Shown in pieces: positions 59,001 to 64,000 of a stretch of DNA of 64,000 bases. The position numbers were made by a program, and so were the translations under genes. Position 1 is the first letter of the stretch. Each line of letters begins with the position of its first letter. The DNA is from Lota lota (Eukaryota; Chordata; Actinopteri; Gadiformes; Lotidae), in contig JACYXH010000719.1 of the NCBI GenBank assembly GCA_026745465.1, forward strand, positions 1,152,637 to 1,216,636, given 5' to 3'. Under the pieces are notes generated by a model that was not told where the DNA came from, did no database searches, and worked only from the letters and a program-made list of their open reading frames with translations.

Positions 59001-61524
59001 TTCATACAGGAATATGAAGGGGCTTTTTTGTGCCTTCGAAGACTATTGTATGTTCTTGGTTCAAAACACAAATAAGACAATCTTACCATTGAAAATATAT
59101 AATATAATTTGGGATAGTCCTGAATTGGAATTAGTGACATGAAAATTTGAATCTTGTATTTTCTTTCCTATCAATTGCCTTTGCATCATTTGCATTGCAT
59201 GATGCAATTATATCAAATATGCAACACTATGCATATTTATGAATACATTTTTTGAATTGTATTGAATTTGTCTTGAAAGACACTGTATAGCAGCTCTTAC
59301 TACAATGTCCAGTCGTAGATAAATGAAATATAATGCAGGCAGTAGAGGAACGCTCAAGAGTTGATCAACAGGAAAGGGGAGAACCTCATCAAATCACATT
59401 AACTTGAGATATAGATATACTGTAATGTAATCACATTTTGGTTGCTTAAATGCAATGTATTTTATGCTTTCATACGTTTATTTGATCTGAAAAATCTGTG
59501 GTAGTCAAATTGAAAATCAGTCTGACCTGGAACATGAAGCATGTAAACTATGATCACCTGTAGTGTCTTTCTGTGTGGAAAAGGTTGCATGTAAGAGTGC
59601 CCAAGGCCTCCATCCTTTGGCCATCAAATGTTATTTTAGTTTGTTATTAAAGCGTTTGTCTCTTAGTAGGCTTCTGCTGGAGCTGTGAACCTTTTACAAA
59701 CACGGTGAACTGAAACTCTGAAAGGGGAACCAGTGCAGTAACAATTGTTACCTTAAGTTACTGCTTGTTTTTCCCTTATCTTTTGTTACGCATGCATTCA
59801 TTTCAAAGTCGTACAATATAGCATCGTTTATCATTTATTGTTGGGCTAGATCAAATGTACGGAATAGTCATGAGTAGTCAGTTATTGTGTTGGTGTGACA
59901 TTGCATAGCCTTTCTGCTTGTGTAGCTTGTTCACTGATATTTGTTTGGACTTGTTGCAGACCCTCGAGTCGATGGTAATATCATGTTTCTTCTATTGGAA
60001 TTATTCTCATTGACATGTTCTGTGTCTACTATTCAAAGATGTAACCTAAACCTGCCTTCCAAACCACTCCACGTGCTCTAATAAGGCTTTTCCCCCTGCA
60101 GGTGTTTCTGTGGAACATGGATGACTACTCGTTGATCCGGAGGCTTGAGGGGCACCACAACGACGTGGTGTCCTGCGAGTTCTCTCCTGACGGGGCTCTG
60201 CTGGCGACGGCCTCCTACGACACCCGGGTCATTGTGTGGGACCCCTACAAGGGCACAGTTCTGCTGGAACAGGGGTGAGAGTCGGGCATTTGTCTGTTTA
60301 GGATGACCGGCACTTTGAAGAATACCAATGCCTTGTTTGATCGGCCCTGTCATTGGTGTGGCCCTTCTCTAATGGACTTCTGTCATTTCTTCCTCTAGTC
60401 ACCTCTTTCCCCCACCGTCGCCAATATTTGCTGGTGGTGCCAATGACCGTTGGGTGCGATCCGTCAGTTTTTGCCATGATGGACGTCACATTGCCAGTAT
60501 AGCCGATGACCGGTATGTTTTAGGAATAGCCGGAATAAGCCTCAAAGGTTTTCTTCTGCTGTTTTGATTTGTGGTCCGTGGTTTGATTTAAGTCGTAAGT
60601 AAATGTAGCACACATTCTGCTCAACAATAAGTCCTTGGATTGGCCACATGATCGCCAGAAGGCTGGGCTCATTGACTGCCACTGAGGTCCCCACTCGCAG
60701 AGCTCAAGCCCAGCACTAGACCACTTGTACTGCTCTAGCACTGCATAGTGGCCTGTTCACGGTGGCCTGTTCACGGTGGCCTGTTCACGGTGGCCTGTTC
60801 ACGGTGGCCTGTTCACGGTGGCCTGTTCACGGATGAGCACACAAATGCTTCCAGGGAATTTGTTGCATAAAAGGTGTCCGGGGAAGCTTGTCACCTTCTG
60901 GGTTTCAATGTGTATTTGTACACTCCAGATGAAATAAAAGGGGACTTGTCGCCTGTCTGCATAATGTTGTGCTGGTACTATTGAACCACCGTATTATTGT
61001 GAACTGATCCTATATCCTCCCCCCCCCAGGTTGCTGCGTTTCTGGAACATTGAAGAGAAGGCCCCTCAGGCCATCGCAGGCCTGACCAACGGCCTCAGCT
61101 GTGCCTTCTCCACAGATGGGACGGTGCTGGCTACAGGGTAAGACTCATTATTCTCTGGCTCGGTTCAACAACACACTTTTATCTTCTTTCTTCATTTGGC
61201 TCCGTTTTGTAATAATGGTGATTTCGCAAGATCTGTTTTTGCTGCAGGCCTGACAAGATGTCATACATCTTCTCTCAAGTGACTTTGTTTACCGTCAGTT
61301 GTCCGTTCTGAAGCGAACCACGCATACCTTTTTGTTACTTGACCACCTGTTTCTTTGGCAGGGCCCGCGATGGCAGTGTGCACTTCTGGGAGTGTCCCCG
61401 AAGCATCTCCAACCTGCAGCACCTGTGCAGGATGGCCCTGCGCCGGCTAATGTCAACGCAACAGGTAGAGGAGTTGTTCATCCCCACGCCCCTGTGTGAC
61501 TACCTGGCCTACAGAGTCCTCTGA
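49401..61524 (+). CDS. wsb1: WD repeat and SOCS box-containing protein 1
   Basis: Nine coding exons with GT/AG borders and matching phases: 49401-49440, 52947-53115, 53296-53561, 54548-54679, 55955-56055, 60102-60274, 60399-60512, 61030-61137 and 61362-61524. They encode 421 aa, the same length I recall for human WSB1. Conserved blocks: MASFPGSLNENEI, WTVAFAPDGSYFAWSQGHR, DCGDIVWGLAFGSSVPEKQS, GLNNGRIKIWDVYTGKLLLN, DLTFAPDGSLMLVSASRDKT, GHQNWVYCSAFSPDSS and FAGGANDRWVRSVSF. WD40 repeats fill about residues 30-375, and a SOCS box lies at about 383-421 (LQHLCRMALRRLMSTQQVEE, LCDYLAYRVL). WSB1 is a substrate receptor of an Elongin B/C-cullin ubiquitin ligase; HIPK2, VHL and DIO2 are reported targets in mammals. 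No break was seen. The start has G at +4 and an in-frame match to the orthologue. Introns 3 and 5 carry satellites and MITEs. The alternative WSB2 is less likely because of MASFP and the GSSVPEKQSRCVNIEWHRF block. Confidence 0.96.
50010..52940. other. WSB1 intron 1, remaining part
   Basis: Apart from its CpG-rich start, I see no exon or clear transposon in this intron. Confidence 0.5.
53745..54190. repeat. 36/38-bp minisatellite in WSB1 intron 3
   Basis: About 12 copies of a unit containing GGGCTGTAACTGTTAGTTTG and AGACAGTATTATAACT. 38-bp forms carry an extra GT; 36-bp forms lack it. The 36-bp run stays open in one plus frame (MRQYYNWAVTVSL repeat), which is an artefact. Confidence 0.92.
57003..57166. 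mobile_element. Short TTAA-flanked MITE in WSB1 intron 5
   Basis: TTAA (57003-57006), AGGATGAGGT, about 136 bp, ACTTATCCT, TTAA (57163-57166). The ends form an imperfect inverted repeat (AGGATGAGGT against AGGATAAGTT). Both junctions read TTAAAGGAT, close to the TTAAAGGRR terminus of T2/Kolobok-type MITEs. No coding capacity. Confidence 0.6.
57430..57935. repeat. ACTAGTAACTATT array, left arm
   Basis: AT-rich array built from ACTAGTAACTATT words. It has a higher-order 107-bp period seen three times (CACTATTCCAATAGTGACT at 57500, 57607 and 57714). Its reverse complement recurs at 58685-58945. Confidence 0.85.
58188..58680 (+). mobile_element. TTAA-type MITE family, copy 4 (in WSB1 intron 5)
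   Basis: TTAA (58188-58191) is followed by AAGAGCCAGTGAACCCAAAA. It matches copy 2 in the same orientation and copies 1 and 3 in the opposite one. It contains TGACGTCA palindromes at 58392-58399 and 58432-58439, and ends where the right ACTAGT array begins, so its right terminus is missing. Confidence 0.7.
58685..58945. repeat. ACTAGTAACTATT array, right arm (inverted)
   Basis: Same vocabulary as 57430-57935. Part of it, about 58775-58945, is the reverse complement of the left arm (TAGTAACTAAAGAA..GTAC, CTATTGGAATAGT), giving an interrupted inverted repeat about 1.5 kb across. Confidence 0.8.
60745..60832. repeat. 14-bp minisatellite in WSB1 intron
   Basis: Six copies of GTGGCCTGTTCACG between WSB1 coding exons seven and eight. 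Confidence 0.92.
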
Positions 61525-62600
61525 CTCAAGTGCACAGCATGCTGGGGGAAACAAATGGGATGCACGTCCAGAAAATCAAATTCTAAGTACGGGGAAAACA
61601 AGAGGACACACAAAACCACAACAATATAATTGTCTTACTTTTTTAGGGTTGCTATATATTTATTGTAATTTTTTATTTTTCTATTTTGTGGGAAAGCTAT
61701 GATGGCAGGCCTAGTTCAGTGGGACACAGGAACTGGTTAAAGTTACTTAAGGGCTGTTATTCAATTCCACATGATCAGCCTTCTGCTTTGATTCCATGCT
61801 GGATTTGGGAAGAGATCTCCTATTGTAGCTTTCACATTGACGGAGGACGCAGTGCTCCTTCTTGTGTTGAGGTTTATCCTGCTAGAAAGCAGGGTACTGT
61901 GTTTGGGAAGTCCTGTGTGAGTGTGTGTTTGTGCTGGTGCCCTGCAGGGATGTGAAACAAGTGCACTCTTTAAATGCCTCACTGCTCTTTACCACATTAT
62001 GCTGTATATGCAGAGTAAAATATGTCACATTTGTTTTCCTTTTTATAAAATCCGAGGCCAATCGGTTTCTAAGCTTTGTACCAGAATTGTAAACTGAATA
62101 TACAAGTATTGATTGGATGGCTTCAACATGTTTTGTACAGGGCTATTCTGGCAGGTTATGTATGTATCCTAAATAATTTGACACTTTGATATTTGATACA
62201 CAAAGCTGATTATTTGTGTTTTTTGCTTATTTTCTCTTAATGGGGAATTTTTATTTCAACAAAACGAAACAAGTGTACAAATAACCTAGGATGTGGTCTG
62301 CATATGTAGTAGAGACCAACCTCTGACTGTGATGGTATACATGCCATTGTGTCCTACACCTTACACACATGCTGTACACAAATACTTCCTTTCCAAACCC
62401 CTACATGTTTTGTTGCTAATTATCCTGTGTTTTCAGAAGACAATATATAAATTAATCTAATAAATCCTTTTCACCGACTGGATTCCATCATTAGCTCCAA
62501 TTGTTATTGTTTTGAGTTGTATCTGTGCATTTCTGGAATGTCAGTTCCAGTGCATATACATGTACTCTGAGGCGTTGTTATAAATAAATAATTGCTCTTT
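61525..62600 (+). terminator. wsb1: WSB1 3' UTR with poly(A) signals
   Basis: AT-rich 3' flank after the WSB1 stop, with AATAAA at 62459-62464 and 62583-62588. Another AATAAA-like word lies near 62966. The stretch 62600-63450, between the convergent WSB1 and connexin genes, shows no other gene. Confidence 0.6.
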
Positions 62601-63460
62601 CATAAATAAAAGAATGGAAAATAAAATTGGCATGCAGGAATGTACAATATATGAAACATTTTTTCATACATGTTTTTTCAGTGGTTTGCTAATGTCAAAC
62701 ATTCTTGGCAATAGCTTGAATGTTGAGGCTTAAGAAATGTTGATGCCCTGCCGCTATAAAGAGAGATATTGCAGATATCGAGGTATGTTGGTGGGCGAAG
62801 ACCATATTTTAAGTGAGGTATATGCATTCAAATGTGTACTGGCATGGCTGCCAAAGACAAAGTACAATGCTGCCTCATTCAGTTTCAATATGAAACAAAA
62901 CATATCATTATATTAATTTGCTATTGCTCTTTGTATATGTGTGTATATATTGCTTTTATAGCTCAAATAAAGGCTTTTAAAAAAATGTGTGGTTATTGCT
63001 TTTTAAGGGAATTGGGTATAAAGGCACGATGGACAATTATGAGTAGAAAAACAATATATATATTCACTAGAGATAGGGATGCAAATACTGTGGTCACATT
63101 TCAACATATTACTTAAAAGTTATACAGAAGTCAAAGAAAACTGTTCTATCAAGTTGGTTAACATTTTTGTGAAAAGAGCTGCAGACAATACAGACATTGA
63201 ATGCCTGCACATTAAAGTTTCCAAAACAGTTCAGAGTAAATAACATCAAAATTCATTGCAAAAAAAAAAGGCAGGGCTAGCCAGAGGTTTTGAGTGGTTT
63301 TACACTGCTTTAATTGAAAATAATGAATCCAGTAATATAACCACCTAATCCATGCAATAAATTAACTTTAACTCCATGCATACATAATCCATGTGCCAAA
63401 AAAAGTGAAATACCTCAAAGTATACTATATCTCTAATGTATGGCAATTCAAAAATGCCTT

Positions 63461-64000
63461 TTATAACCAGGACTTCTTAGTTCGTCCTAATTTTGCCATG
63501 TTGGCGAGTTTGAGCTTTACTTTGTCCCTCTCCTCTAAACTCCTCTTGGGCGTGCATTCCACAGTGGAGTCCGTCTCGAAGGAGATCGCTGGGGCGTGAG
63601 TGAGCAGACCTCCAGCCTTCTCGTGGCTTCTGGGTGCAGGAGTCTGTAGCACCAGCCTTCCCCTGAGGGAGTGCTTCATCTGCAACAGGAGGGGGTTCTG
63701 GTTTGAATACAGCCCCTTAGCATCCCCCTCATGAGTACAGCACGTAGAACAAGCTGAACACAGGATGCGGAATATGTAAATCCAGCCCAGATAGTGCAGC
63801 TCGGCGATGTTCAGGACAAAACAGCCCAGGCTAATGCTGAACATGAAATTGAGAAAAATAGTCTTCTCTGTGGCGCGGGACACAAAGCAGTCAGTGCGCG
63901 TTGGGCAGGGATAGGTCTCGCAGCGATACAGGTGAGGCACTTCAAAACCAAACAAGTAATACTGGCCCACCAAAAAGGTGATCTCCATAACAGAACGCAA
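63461..64000 (-). CDS. Connexin (gap junction protein), 3' part
   Basis: The frame runs off the right edge and ends at the stop complementary to 63461-63463, giving 179 visible residues. Visible parts: the end of TM3 ([15 protein letters not shown]), extracellular loop 2 with the diagnostic C-x4-C-x5-C pattern ([12 protein letters not shown], residues 27-38), the near-universal [11 protein letters not shown] motif, TM4 (about 49-72) and a roughly 100-residue cytoplasmic tail ending [10 protein letters not shown]. Connexins oligomerise into hexameric hemichannels that dock between cells. The GQYYLFGF context is alpha-like, but the N-terminal half lies outside the window, so I give no symbol. 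No break seen. It is transcribed towards WSB1 (tail to tail). Confidence 0.92.
   Translation of the reverse strand: MRSVMEITFLVGQYYLFGFEVPHLYRCETYPCPTRTDCFVSRATEKTIFLNFMFSISLGCFVLNIAELHYLGWIYIFRILCSACSTCCTHEGDAKGLYSNQNPLLLQMKHSLRGRLVLQTPAPRSHEKAGGLLTHAPAISFETDSTVECTPKRSLEERDKVKLKLANMAKLGRTKKSWL

Overview
The window is nuclear DNA of a ray-finned (teleost) fish. This rests on two spliced vertebrate genes with textbook exon structure (a CUEDC1 orthologue and a WSB1 orthologue), a two-exon fish-type TRIM gene, a connexin, fish-style transposons (L2-like and L1-like LINEs, DIRS, Kolobok-like, TTAA MITEs) and very heavy micro- and minisatellite content. The species cannot be named from sequence alone.

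Layout. 0-5 kb is simple repeats (GA, CA/CGTA, a 12-bp minisatellite) and a LINE tail. 5.7-8.5 kb holds a decayed copy of a fish gene resembling the SAMD3-like family, whose first intron carries a solo LTR. 9-12 kb holds fossils: an envelope-like retroviral remnant, a DIRS reverse-transcriptase remnant and a Kolobok-type transposase pseudogene. 13.75-19.5 kb is one large minisatellite of about 75-bp monomers that looks like tandemly amplified coding sequence on the minus strand, with a 1.94-kb internal duplication. 20.1-23.5 kb is an apparently intact minus-strand TRIM gene (RING, B-boxes, coiled coil, B30.2) with an interferon-response-like motif near its 5' exon. 24.3-28.6 kb is four further satellite blocks. 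28.6-29.4 kb is a CpG-rich stretch, the best candidate for the CUEDC1 promoter. 33.0-43.2 kb is CUEDC1 (nine coding exons, 380 aa). 44.8-48.4 kb is minisatellites plus DIRS and LINE remnants. 49.1-62.6 kb is WSB1 (nine coding exons, 421 aa) from CpG-rich promoter to poly(A) signals. The window closes with the 3' end of a convergently transcribed connexin.

The genes do not form a pathway. WSB1 (SOCS-box substrate receptor) and the TRIM protein (RING E3) both belong to ubiquitin ligation, and CUEDC1 carries a ubiquitin-binding-type CUE domain, but nothing here shows joint regulation. The most unusual material is repetitive: the coding-like 75-bp array beside the TRIM gene, a four-copy TTAA-flanked MITE family carrying TGACGTCA-type palindromes, and inverted ACTAGTAACT arrays around one of those MITEs inside a WSB1 intron. 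No prokaryote-type system, CRISPR array or complete mobile element is present.
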